Assembly (NCBI RefSeq): GCF_026210795.1
Contig: NC_089440.1
Coordinates: 3,038,001 to 3,102,000 of the forward strand
Length of the DNA: 64,000 nucleotides
Reading direction: 5' to 3'
DNA from: Rhizophagus irregularis
Lineage: Eukaryota; Glomeromycota; Glomeromycetes; Glomerales; Glomeraceae
Both the position numbers and the translations under genes were made by a program. The notes beneath the pieces are model-generated. The model saw nothing but the letters and a program-made list of their open reading frames with translations, ran no database searches and was not told the DNA's origin. Positions within the stretch are counted from its first letter, which is position 1. The number at the start of each line of letters is the position of its first letter. Shown piece after piece: positions 11,434 through 22,677 of the stretch.

Positions 11434-12878
11434 GTAAATAAAATGTTTACTCAAAAAATTTACAAGAATGAAGGAATTTTTTCAGGGGAACTTCCGTTTA
11501 TATCTAAATAATAACGAATGTGTCACAGTGTCACAAGAAATATTAAATAGAAAAAACTCCGAAGAATAAAAAACAACCCTTTTTTACTTAATTTTTCCAA
11601 CCTATTTTTGGCTTTTAATCAATTTTTGGATTTGAAACTTTAATTTACAGGTTTTGCTATAAGTCCCATAAGCACCTGTAAAATGTTCTGCCAAAGTATT
11701 GACAAGTGGAAAGTAAAAAAGAAAACGAAATCGGTAACAAACAACATGGAAGAACAAACAAAAATAAAGCGAATTTTCACCTTTTGTAAGTGATTCATCT
11801 GCAAGAATTGTTTGTTGAATAAATTATTATCAGTTTTCTAAATCATGTGAATATTGGAATTTATTAATGTATCGAATATCGAATTAAATACTGTATATGA
11901 TTTGCATTGTTTTTTAGTATAACGTTACTAATTAATTTTAGCTTCTTTTTTAACTTTTCCAATATGACGTGTTAGCCATTATTAAAACAATTACAAAACA
12001 ATAAAAAAAAAATCAATAATTTTATTAAATAATCGGATTTTATTAAGATTTAATATTTTGGCTTGTTGGCGTTGGAAGAAATTTGGTTATTAATATGCAA
12101 AAAAAAAAAGTTTTCAGTGATTATTTTCATTAAACACTATTAGCTTTTACTTATACAAAACGATTAAACAAGCAACCCTTTGAATAAAAAAAATTTGTTA
12201 TTGTTTAATAAAATCTTAATATAATAAAAATTATTTAAAATAAATTATGTCATTCAAATTGAAATTACGCTAATTGAATACTACAAAAACCACATAATTC
12301 TCTTGATTCGTTATAATGAGATCTTAAATATACCGATTTTATCATTAATTAAAAATATATTTCAAATGCTAAATGTATATAGTTTTTTTTAACTCAACCA
12401 ACATTACCGATTTATTATTATTAGGTGAAATATATCCTATGCTATTTATACAAGTCGACTTTTCAAATACGTGAATTAATAAGTTTTTCTTCATTCAACG
12501 TTATACTGCTTTCATATGATTAAATGTGTACCACACTTAAGATTCGTTATATCGTGAAATTCATTATATCAAAATTCGCTATAGAAAGGGCTGACAACAT
12601 TGAGTGGCAGGGAAAGAACTGCCATCATATGGATTAGGGCTCGGTAAATTACCTCCTCAAAACCCCCCCCCTCTTCTCTATCATTTTTTCATTTTTACAG
12701 CATTTTCTCATGACTAATACTTTATTTTTACGCATGACAATGTGCTGATTATAATAACTTTTGTATTACATTGGTTAAAATCCAAAGTACAAAGAACTTT
12801 TCACATATACCCAGTATTTTAATTCTGCGAAAAAAAATTATCTTATAATATTTATAAAGATGTAGTTATCAACTTGAT
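11434..12878. other. Intergenic region
   Basis: AT-rich and without a supportable gene. Bases about 12540-12600 contain a motif (inverted: GTCAGCCCTTTCTATAGCGA) resembling the putative transposon end at about 63734. A C-run is present at about 12664-12670. Confidence 0.5.
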
Positions 12879-13561
12879 CTACGCTTTTGTTATCTTAATT
12901 TTCGCCGCCTCTTCTCTTGCTTGACGTTCAAGTTCTTCATAAAGTATCAACTTGCCATCTACCTCTATAGAGGAAGTTTGCAAGACCTTCCATTATGTTA
13001 ATTCCTAATATATACATGCTTTGTGTCATTTCACACCATTCAAACAGAATATCACGGTTATCTAAAACATAAGAGATCCTCCATAACGAATACTGGTGAT
13101 ACCATATGTGTCATTGAAGTAATTCTGATCAATTAACCATTTATCTTTATTTTCATGAAATTCACGGTACTCATGATTATTCTTTGTTGGTTCAATCAAT
13201 TTTGACACGCTTGGCAATTCTTGCATGGCAACGCTATTTCTTTTTTCTGAATATATACTGTTCGAGATTTGATTGGGAGATCTGGTCTAGTAGTCCAAGC
13301 ATTCGTTTCCGCGCAATTCCCGAACATCCCCGCTTCCCGAGGAAAAAGGTATTGGTCGTTCATTATTCTCTTTCTTTGTTCGGTGGGAACTGAAACTGGT
13401 ACACCAAATGCAACGCTTCTGTTCTTCTGCGTCATTTCTTCAATAAACATCCAGATCTATGAAAAATACTTTAGGAAGTTCCTTTTTCTTATTTTTCGTA
13501 ACAAAGCTAAAGCTTCCTTAGTGAGTTTATCGAAAGTAGAATTAGAGTTGATGTTATCCAT
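12879..13561 (-). pseudogene. Broken cytidine-deaminase-like gene
   Basis: A minus-strand reading frame starts at an ATG at 13561 and runs to 13196 but is interrupted by an in-frame TAG at 13457-13459. After the stop it carries 'FGNCAETNAW' and 'LPCKNCQ'. These are the paired Cys-Ala-Glu and Pro-Cys-x2-Cys zinc-binding motifs of the deaminase fold, as in the CAE-type nucleic-acid and toxin-associated deaminase families. Coding character continues past 13196 in shifted frames ('NKDKWLIDQNYFND', 'NRDILFEWCEMTQS', 'LYEELERQAREEA') with another TAG at 13062-13064, ending at a stop at 12879. I infer a decayed gene with one nonsense codon and at least two or three frameshifts. Introns cannot fully explain the breaks because no normal-length GT-AG pair fits. 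Substrate and role are unknown. Confidence 0.5.
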
Positions 13562-14687
13562 TTTGGTGTTTACTATTTATATAAATATCAAGAAAAAATT
13601 TATGAATATAATGAGTAAGATGATATGAATATAAGATACGAATATAATGAGTAAGAAGAGGGTGCAAGGAGTAACTACACAATTTTATGTACAAATTGTT
13701 TTGTGTCAGACCAAGCCATACTGCAAAAGTCACTCACATTCACATACCAGAATTTTGTTTTTTATGGAAATGAGAGAAAGGGACAATGTGATCAACATAA
13801 GAGCGTTATGATTTTGATTGTTCTTTTTTATTGATAAAAATTACTTCTTTCGGTACATCTTTTTGTTATATGATCCGATTCCAAATATCAATATATTGTA
13901 TTTTTTTACTGATGAATAATTTTTTCTTAAATTGCGGTTAATTTTTTACGCGATTGCAGTAAACATATTTTTTTACTATTACATCATTTTTTTTTACTGA
14001 TAAATCAATTTTTTTTTTACTATTAATAGATCTCGCGATTAATTTTTTACTTTTTTTCGCATGATTTTATTGATTTTATCGATTTACTACTTGTTTTTAC
14101 TGTGAAAATCGGAACTAAATCGGATAAGAAACAAAGGCTGTTATTACCTTTTAAGTAAAACAAGTAAAACATAATTTAATTTAATAATTAAATTATACAA
14201 ATTTTTTTTCATGAGAAATTTTTAAAAATAGTATTTATTATATTTTATAGTAGTTTATTTTAATCAATATATTATGAATTATTTTCAAAAGAATAAATAA
14301 TGTTAAAAGAACAAGTAAATAAAAATAATTACATCAATTATCACATTTATTACGTGAATGGTCCGCTAATTAGTTAAATAGAAAATACTTTTATTTATAT
14401 TTTCATGTCTAAGGGTTGGTTTTCCGTTTTTCTAAATAAAAAAAAAATGGTTAGGCTGAATGCAAGATTAAAAATAATTCGCTTAATAAACTGGCAATAG
14501 AAATATTACATCGGGAAAATTTTATTTTGGAATAATTCTAAAAAGTTCGTTATCGCGATGGTGAAGCGATAATGGTGGAAATGATGGAGGCCTACAGATA
14601 GATATCACTTGTTAGAAAAGAATTGATTATTAGCGATATGCAAACTTTTTATTTAGGATGAAGGTAAGATGCAAAGTTGATTCCTGA
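13562..14687. other. Intergenic region
   Basis: No intact gene was seen. AT-rich with T tracts around 13900-14050. Weakly coding-looking sequence just before 14688 may be the remainder of the kinase relic. Confidence 0.5.
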
Positions 14688-14885
14688 TTGCAGAATCAAC
14701 AATCCTTTAGCGCAGGAGATTTCGGATTTTGCATGTCGGCGAATGAAAATGTAAAAAATTCAACCAAAAGGAATCCCATCAACTTCCAAAATCAACAAGA
14801 ATTTATATCTTCAAGATACTGTATATCAAGAAAATACATTTTATTACAAATGTCTCAATACTTAATACTTGATGAATGTTCATAA
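14688..14885 (+). pseudogene. Truncated TKL kinase relic
   Basis: The reading contains 'GDFGFCMSANENVKNSTK', matching the DFG region of the kinase at 15671-19384. It is followed directly by 'PINFQNQQEFISSRYC', matching that gene's C-terminal tail ('PINCPNHQEFVSSRH'). Everything between, including the activation-loop end, the APE motif and the C-lobe, is missing. It cannot encode a working kinase. It is probably a deletion derivative of a neighbour-like copy. Confidence 0.8.
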
Positions 14886-15670
14886 GGGATATTGATTGAG
14901 CGCAAAGTTTGATTTGTTTATATATCGAAATTTGAAATTTTGTCGTAATAATAAAAATAAAAAGACTTGTTTTCTGAAATTCATCATAATTAGTTTGTTC
15001 AATGTTAAAAATATATTTAATATATTACTATATTAGCATATTTTTAAATTTTTTTCAACTAAATTTGTATTAAATAGGCACTATATAATATTTATTAAAA
15101 TTTAAATTTTCTTAAAAACATATACCATTCTAATTATTTTTTCTTTTTCTCCTTCATTACTATTAAAATTATTGTTCCATGAAATTTTATAATCAAAGAA
15201 GTTATTTAAAATCAGTATGGAAACTTTAAATTTTGATAACAAATTCGGAGAGTTTTAAAAAATTTATATTAAATATTTTTATGCAGACTATTTATACTCT
15301 ACGGCATCATTGGCCAAAGTGGCGCACATGTGGTTTCACACGGTTTTGCCGTAACTGTTTACGGAACTTGTTACAACTGCATTCTGCAGATCGCATGTTT
15401 CCAAGGAAAATACACAGAAGTTTTCGTCAAATTAAATGTTAGTTTGTCGGTAAAGACTTATTTTGTGTCTTGTTATAGAATTTGGTCATACAATTCTAAA
15501 AGAGTAACTCGATAGAAATTCTACTTGGAAAATCTGGTTGTTATAACTCCGAAAAATTAATTTCCCGTTGTTATATACTTTTTTCTCTGCATATTTAAAT
15601 ACGTTTTGTTATTTGCCTTTTCAAATTTTTTTTTTTTTCATAACCGACCGACAAAATTACTTTTATAATC
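14886..15670. other. Intergenic region upstream of the tandem-module kinase
   Basis: AT-rich. A short higher-GC patch at 15295-15440 has two overlapping open frames, but nothing I recognise. It probably contains the promoter of the next gene. Confidence 0.5.
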
Positions 15671-18600
15671 ATGTCAGAAGAGAATATCCTTAATAATTAT
15701 TTAGTTGGAAGAAGCATTCTTTCTTTTTTGATTAATAAACATAATAAACATGGAATTTTTAAGACATCAGATTATGATTTAAATTTGAAAAAAAGAAAAG
15801 CAAAATATAAAGGTTTTAAAAATATTTTATGCGAAGAATGTAACGAAAATATTGACAAGCAGGGTTGTTATTGTGTAAATTGTTATAAAAATGAAACCGA
15901 AATTTATAAACGAAATCATATGAGGTATGGATTAAATTTTGGAATTTTCAAGACATTAGATTATGATTTAAATTTGAAAGAAAGAAGAAAAAAATATTAT
16001 GATCATGACTACATCTTATGTGAAGAATGTAATCTAGAAATTGATAAACGGTATTATTATTGTAAACATTGTTATGACAGAGATGCAATTTGTACGCAAA
16101 ATACATTTAAAGTTGGAATTTTTAAAACATCAGATTATGATTTAAATTTGAAAGAAAGAAAAGTAAAATATGAGGATTTTAGAGTCATTTTATGTGAAGA
16201 ATGTGGCCAAGAAATTTACAAGCATTGTTATTATTGTACAATTTGTTACAAAAAACATGGTATTAATGAAAAAAATCATATGAAATATGGATCAAATTTT
16301 GGAATTTTTACAGTAAATAATTATTTATTGTTAAATTGGAATGAAAGACAAGTAAAATTCAAATGTTTTGATGTCGTTTTGTGTGGAAAATGTAATATAA
16401 AAATTGACAAGTTATATTATTATTGTGTACGTTGTTTTAATCATGAAGCTGAAAATCATAGGAAATACAATTTTAAAGTTGGAGTTTTCAAGACATCAGA
16501 TTATGATTTAAATTTGAAAAAAAGAAAAGCAAAATATAAAGATTTTAAAAACATTTTGTGTGAAGAATGTGACAAAAAGTTTGACAAAGAGTGTTATTAT
16601 TGTATAGATTGCTATAAAAATGAACCTGAATGTTATAAACAAAATCACATGAAGTATGGATTAAATTTTGGAATTTACAAGACATTAGACTATGATTTAA
16701 ATTTGAAAGAAAGAAGGAAAAAATTTTATGATTATGATTACATCTTATGTGAAAAATGTAATCAAGTAATTGATAAGAGGTATTATTATTGTAAATATTG
16801 TTATGATACAGATGATGATGAAATTCATATAAATTATGAATTTAAAGTTGGAATTTTTAAGACATTAGATTATGATTTAAATTTGAAAGAAAGAAAAGTA
16901 AAATATGATAATTATGATCAAATCATATGTGGAGAATGTAAACAAGGAATTGCTAAGCATTATTATTATTGTTTAGTTTGTTATAATATAAAAACTGATA
17001 TCAATGAACAAAGTCATATGAAATATGGATTAAATTTTGGAATTTTTAAGATAACAGATTATGATTTAAATTTGGAAAAAAGAAAAACAAAATATAAAAA
17101 TTTCAAAATCATTTTATGTGAAAAATGTAATCAAGAAATTGACAATCAGTATTATTGTAAAAATTGTTTTGTTAAAGAAACTAACTATAGTAAAAAATTT
17201 CGTATGAAATGTGTATTTAAAACTGGAATTCTTGAGACATCAGATTATGATTTAAATGTTAAAGAAAGACAAGCAAAATTTGAGAGTTATGATATTATCA
17301 AATGTGAAAAATGTAATTATGAAATTAATAATTTTTATAATTATAGATGTGACGAATGTTATTCTAAGGCTGATAAATATGAACGAAAGCGTATGACATT
17401 TGGAATATGTAAATACTGTTCTGAAATTAATGCAGAATGTGGATGTTTATATAGTTTAAATCAACTTCTAAAAGAATTTAAAAATTTTAATGAAAGCAAA
17501 GTAAATGGTAATGCAATAACTATGACGATTTCAGATTATGATTTAAATGAAGATGATAGACGAGCAAAATACAAGGATTACAATCACATTTTATGCGAAA
17601 AATGTAACAAGATGTTTACCTATAATTATTGTCATGATTGCGTTGCCGAGAAAAAACAAAAATTAAAGAAGTTACAGACTGAATTACAAATTTATGAAAA
17701 TTTTTATAATAAGTTATATGATAGAATAACAAATAAATTAAAAATCTCAGAAGAATTACAATTAATTATACGAAATAATGAATATATCTATTCTAAAATT
17801 AAACGTTTTGAAGGAACGTATTTGCAAATTAAAATAGTAATTGAATATATTATGTCGATAAAACGCGAGTTAATACGAATTAAACAAGTTCCTGAAATAT
17901 GTTTTCATAATGCTCGATCTTATTGTGTTTGTTATAATATGGAAACTGATATTAATGAAAAAAATCGTATGGAATTTGGAAAATGTAAAGAATGCCTTAG
18001 AATACATGAAGATTTGAATGGTTGTTTATCCTGTAATCCTAAACGCTTCCAAAGAGATTTTAATAAGTGGACTAGCGGGAATGAAGTTATTGATAGGTTA
18101 ATACAAAATAATCAACTTGTAGCTAGGAGATATGGAATATTAGAATGGATTCCATATGATAAATTTACAAATGTTAATTATGTTGCTGAAGGAGGTTTTG
18201 CTAAAGTATATTCGGCTACATGGATAGACGGACAAATTAAAAGGTGGAGTCAATTGTCTGATAGTTGGAGAAGAAATGGATCAACAACAATCGCTTTAAA
18301 AGTATTGAATAATTCAGAAAATATAAGTGAAGATCTTCTAAATGAGGTATGCGAAAAAGTGTTTAAAAAAATATAAAATTTATAAGATTAATATTAACTT
18401 ATATTATCTATATATTTGTAGTTAAAATTCTTTAACGAAGTTAGTGGTCATATGTGTGTAATTAAATGTTTTGGGATTACTCAAGATCCTGTTACTTACG
18501 ATTATGCATTAGTATTACAGTATATGGAGAATGGTGATTTACGAAAATATCTTAAACGAACTGCTAATATAATTACATGGGATCAAAGACTAAATAAAAT

Positions 18601-19384
18601 ATATGATATTTGTCTTGCACTTAATAATATTCATGTTCACGGGTTAATTCATAAAGACCTTCACCCAGGAAATATTTTTATTGATTCTACATTTGCATAT
18701 ATTGGAGATTTTGGATTTTGCATGCCAGCAAACGAAAATTTATCAAATTCTACAAATAAGAATATTTATGGAGTAATGTCATACATGGCACCTGAAATAT
18801 TACGTGGAAAACCACATACTTTAGCATCTGATGTATATTCATTAGGTGTGATTCTAAATGAAATAATTACAGTAATCCCGCCATTCAATAATCAACCACA
18901 TGATCAATATCTCGCACTGGATATTTGTCGAGGTTTACGTCCAAATATTAAAGCAGAAACTCCATATTCTTTAAAAGAATTAATTGAAAAATGTTGGAAT
19001 GCGAATCCAGAAGACCGACCGGCTTCCAAAGAAATTTTATATTTATTATCAGATAAGCTTAGTGAATATAAAAAGATGCCAATAAGATTATCATACAATC
19101 TTAATGAATCAAATGAACTACAATCACATCCCCAAGCTATCTATAAAAGTCGACTTCTCAATTTTCAAAATTTACCAGAACCCATAAACTGCCCAAATCA
19201 TCAAGAATTTGTATCTTCAAGACATATTATGAAAATACAGACAGGTGATTTTATTATAATGATTTCTTTTATCTATTTAAATTAATTAAAGTTAAATAAA
19301 AAAAATTTACGTATTATAGGGCAAGTTAATACTCTTCATTCTGATGGATGCTCGGATTGTATTATAGACGGAACTCAAGTTTGA
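15671..19384 (+). CDS. TKL-type protein kinase with ten N-terminal four-cysteine modules
   Basis: Three exons, 15671-18346, 18422-19244 and 19320-19384, in consistent phase; about 1187 residues. Residues 28-655 hold ten copies of a ~60-residue module: 'DYDLNLKER..KY', a short linker, then CxxC, ~9-12 residues, CxxC ('LCEECN' ... 'YYCK.CY'). This probably binds zinc. Residues about 656-750 are predicted coiled coil. Next come 'CKECLRIHEDLNGCLSC', 'FNKWTSGNEVIDRLI' and 'LEWIPYDKF'. The kinase domain has the glycine loop 'EGGFAKVYSA' (~840), lysine in 'IALKVL' (~876), 'HKDLHPGNIF' (~969), DFG (~988) and 'MAPEIL' (~1015), so it should be active. The tail has 'QAIYKSRLLNFQNLPEP' and a last exon ending '..SDGCSDCIIDGTQV'. 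It is probably a cytosolic Ser/Thr signalling kinase; ligand and substrates are unknown. Family members usually have one or two such cysteine segments, so ten is unusual. Confidence 0.9.
15752..17209 (+). repeat. Higher-order coding repeat, two 729-bp copies of a four-module block
   Basis: Modules 1, 2 and 3 resemble modules 5, 6 and 7 more than their own neighbours: 'KKRKAKYK.FKNILCEEC' in 1 and 5, 'ERRKK.YD.DYILCE' in 2 and 6, 'ERKVKY' in 3 and 7. The 1-to-5 spacing is exactly 729 bp (243 codons), and the DNA around 15752-15840 and 16481-16570 is nearly identical. This indicates duplication of a four-module block after the modules had diverged. Confidence 0.75.
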
Positions 19385-20048
19385 TATGAATGCAACGAAA
19401 TTTTTTTATTTTTTTGATATACTGTATATCAAAGGAATTTACCATATACCATATTTAATTATTTTATTTATTCTATTATCTTTAGTATTTTAAAATTCTA
19501 AATAAATTAAAATTGTTTTATTGTATCATTTAATTCCCATAAGTTTGAACGGTGTTTGAAATTCAGTTTGAATGTTTCGAGCTTCTTTCCTTAATGCTTT
19601 TAAATAGGACAGCTTACAATTATTAACGTTAATTGTTTTGCATAAAATAAGTTTCTAATGCGAATAGATAAAAATTTAATTAATGTTTCCTACGAGGAGA
19701 TGTTTATTGGGCTTTGGCCTTTTTGGATAATGAATTTATTTTATTTATTTTATTTTATTCAAGAAAAGTAAATTTAAAAAAATCTCGCTTTGCCCTAGAG
19801 TAAAGTAAAAAAGCCGTATGCTGCCCATGTAGGGCATCACCCTTCGTGGAAGAGAATGGCTACCTATGATTTTGGATATATAGATCTCGTGAAGCATAAA
19901 TTGGCACGTGATTGTGGACCAATCAGAACTTAGGGTGAAAATTAGTAAATCATTTCTCCCCTGATCGTCACCATTTACAATTATATTGATTACACTTATA
20001 CCTAACTGAGTAAATGATAAGGGATAAACCAGTTATGGGGATAAAAAA
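19385..20048. other. Intergenic region
   Basis: 3' flank of the kinase gene. No gene was seen. Confidence 0.5.
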
Positions 20049-20106
20049 TGATCAGCATAACCGGCTGATCATCCTTGTTAGGCTGATCATCTTTAGGCTG
20101 ATCATC
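20049..20106. repeat. Short tandem GGCTGATCATC repeats
   Basis: Three direct copies of GGCTGATCATC lie within about 45 bases. They are preceded by the inverse (ATGATCAGC), so the first copy can also form a hairpin around CATAACCG. The role is unknown. Confidence 0.6.
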
Positions 20107-20573
20107 CCAACCACCCAGGATATAACCAATACATATTGCTTGTATTGCTTAGAAATATAGAATGACATGGCTTCAATGATCTGGAATTATTATAATTTGA
20201 AGTAAATTATTTATATTTCTGGTTTAATAACAACAAATAATTTGTTTTTTTAAAAAAAGACTGCATATAAAAATAAGTACACGTTTACAAAGTCACATGA
20301 CTGAAAAAATTGGAGTATCGTTTTAATTATATAATGACAAATTGCCTGTTGATTTGCAATTTGAATACTTTTAATGAAATAAATGATTTAATTTGTGTCA
20401 ATGCTAGCAAAAAATTGAGCTGTTTAATTTTAATTGTACGTTATAAAATTGTTTTAATATCTACACTGAATTTTGATCATCGTTTTTTTGTGTGGTTTGG
20501 CATGATATAATTCACCAAATCCAAACGAAATGACATCATTTAATATTAATTTTTAAATGGACAAATTTATCCT
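20107..20573. other. Intergenic region
   Basis: AT-rich with no supportable gene. Confidence 0.45.
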
Positions 20574-20692
20574 GAACCGGGGGGTCCAGGTTCTTTATCC
20601 TAAACCCCCTATATAAATAAGTTTTTTTCAGAGTAATCGTCACGTGATTAATACAGTTGAGGTTTTGGATAAGAACCTGAACCCCCGGTCTA
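20574..20692. repeat. Imperfect inverted repeat (hairpin element)
   Basis: The left arm contains CCGGGGGGTCCAGGTTCTTT-like sequence (20578-20610). The right arm contains GGATAAGAACCTGAACCCCC (20667-20686). The arms are inverted with a few mismatches and separated by about 50 bases that include TCACGTGA. This G/C-rich foldback in AT-rich DNA may be a small MITE. No clear target duplication was seen. Confidence 0.6.
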
Positions 20693-21435
20693 TTTTAAGG
20701 ACACTCTTTTTGAATTAATAACAACAATTTATAATCACATAGTCACATGATTTATGCTGCAAATGACGCGTAATAACTGATTTTTGACATAATAACTTTA
20801 TGCGCGAATTAAGCTTATGGACAAAACAAGATTAGTTTTACAAAATTACTATATTAACTATATTATTATAGTTTACTAGTTTAATATCACTTTTTCATTA
20901 ATAATAATTTAATTAGAATCTTACTAATCCGTGTTAATATTTAAACCCAATAAAAATCATAATAATAATTATATGCGTGAATAAACCCTTAGTTAGTATT
21001 TTAAGGGATTTGCATGATGCAATTGGCGCCGTAGTGTTTCATTACATTGTCGGTTAAAAACCACCGGAGTGATCGGACATTTCCGATAGGAAATTGAAAA
21101 TTCCGGAAAAAAGAACAACATTCTAATCATCACGTGAAAATTAATTAAACATACAAATACAACAAGTTTTTAAAAAAAGGAAATAGTTTCGCCGGGTTTC
21201 GCTAAAATGAATTTAATCACATGATATTAACTGCGCACGAGCCATGTGCATAATTATATAGAAAGTTTCTAAAACTAGAATGACGAAGTTTTCTATAAGT
21301 ATGACAAATAAATTGCTTCAAAAATTTTATAAAATCAGCAATCAACACGCTTTTTTACCCGTTACACACTTTTGCCACAAAATTATTTTTTTTTTTCTCT
21401 TTTACCTGATTATTTTTCAGATTAGAGAGAACGAA
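20693..21435. other. Intergenic region / 5' flank of the xRRM-like gene
   Basis: No gene of its own was seen. A polypyrimidine run ending in CAG just before 21421 could be the 3' end of a leader intron of the next gene. Confidence 0.45.
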
Positions 21436-22677
21436 ATGGACTGTTGGCCACCAAAGAATGGAGAATCAAGTACAGCTGCACAAAAGTATAGTGAACGATC
21501 TTCGACTTGCGATTCTTCTAATAGAGTAATAATGTTACAAGGACTAGACCCAAATTCAACTCAAAGTAGGATAAAGGTAAATGTTTTAATTTATTTATTT
21601 ACTTTTTTGTTTTTTTTTCTTTTACTCAGTAAAGTTTTCCATTTTATTGTAATCTTTATTAATAAAATTTTTTTATTCTTTTTCTTTTTCATTATTTTCA
21701 GAAAGCTTTCGAAGATAATGGTTTAAAAGTAACCGTTGATTATCAAAGAGACGAAACTATAGGATACGTTCATTTACACTTACCCATGGCTAAAGAAGTT
21801 GTTAATCGTATTACTACTTCTGGTGGTTTAAGAATTGGTTCTGAATATGTTGTATTACGTGCTTTAGAAGGTAATTATCATTTTATTGAATTCATGATCA
21901 TTTTTTTATTCGAATATTTAGAATATTTATTTTTCTGAAATATTAATTAATCAATCTTCTTTTATATAATTAGGAACAGAGGAAGTAATGTACTGGTCAG
22001 TATATGCAGCTGCAAACCTACCCACTTCCCTTAGATCTCCAGGTAAAAGTAAAAAAACATCCGGTAGGATTCGTAGTAATAAGATGCGTCGATCACATCC
22101 TTACTCTTCTTCATACCAGACTATGGAGATTGATGAAGATACAAATCAAGCTTTTGAAAGGACATTATCAAAATTACAAAAAAGAAAAAGCACTAAATTT
22201 AAACGTGCAAAGAGTCATAAAAAAGCAAAAAAAATTAGTAATAGAATGGCAGCGAAACAATTTCACATGCAACTAAAAGCTACTATGTCCGTCGTAAAAC
22301 ATGAAGATTCATTAAACGAGGCAATAAATTCTCTGTTAAAGAAAGAAGGAATTAATAACGACATGTTACGATCATCTATAATCCATGAAAGATCAAGTGA
22401 TTATTCACTACAGTCTATTCAAAAGAATCAATCTTTGTCTACTAATCCTGGTGAAGTGTTTGGAATTTGCTCGCCTTATCAATATTCAACCCATCAACAA
22501 ACGGCTTTTGGCACGGAAATGGGAAACGATACAAGAGAGATTATTCAACCTTATAATCAATTCTTTATCAAGGTTGCGAACAATGACGATACGGATGATG
22601 TTGAGGAAAGATTCAAGCGTCTCTCGGTAAATACTCGTAACGAGTTAATGAATGAATTCTGTGGCTATCATAATTAA
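21436..22677 (+). CDS. RNA-binding protein with xRRM-like (La-related) domain
   Basis: Three exons, 21436-21576, 21702-21870 and 21974-22677, phase-consistent, about 337 residues. I chose the ATG at 21436 because the open frame before it is low-complexity and ends in a likely splice acceptor. Residues ~31-112 read as an RRM: 'VIMLQGLDPNSTQSRIK', 'FEDNGLKVTVDYQRD.TIGYVHL', 'GSEYVVLRALEGTEEVMYW'. The 'V.VD' strand, the acidic '(L)EG.EE' block and the terminal 'YW' recall the C-terminal xRRM of La, LARP7 and Pof8-type proteins, which bind 7SK, telomerase or U6 RNA. After it come a strongly basic stretch (about 120-195) that could be a nuclear localisation or RNA-binding region, and a mostly disordered tail. 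No La motif is visible. The xRRM assignment is by eye; a plain divergent RRM is the alternative. Confidence 0.75.

Noticed and set aside
11434-11454. Start of the ion-channel gene at 11454
   Set aside because: The codon there is TTG; the first in-frame ATG after the upstream stop is at 11433.
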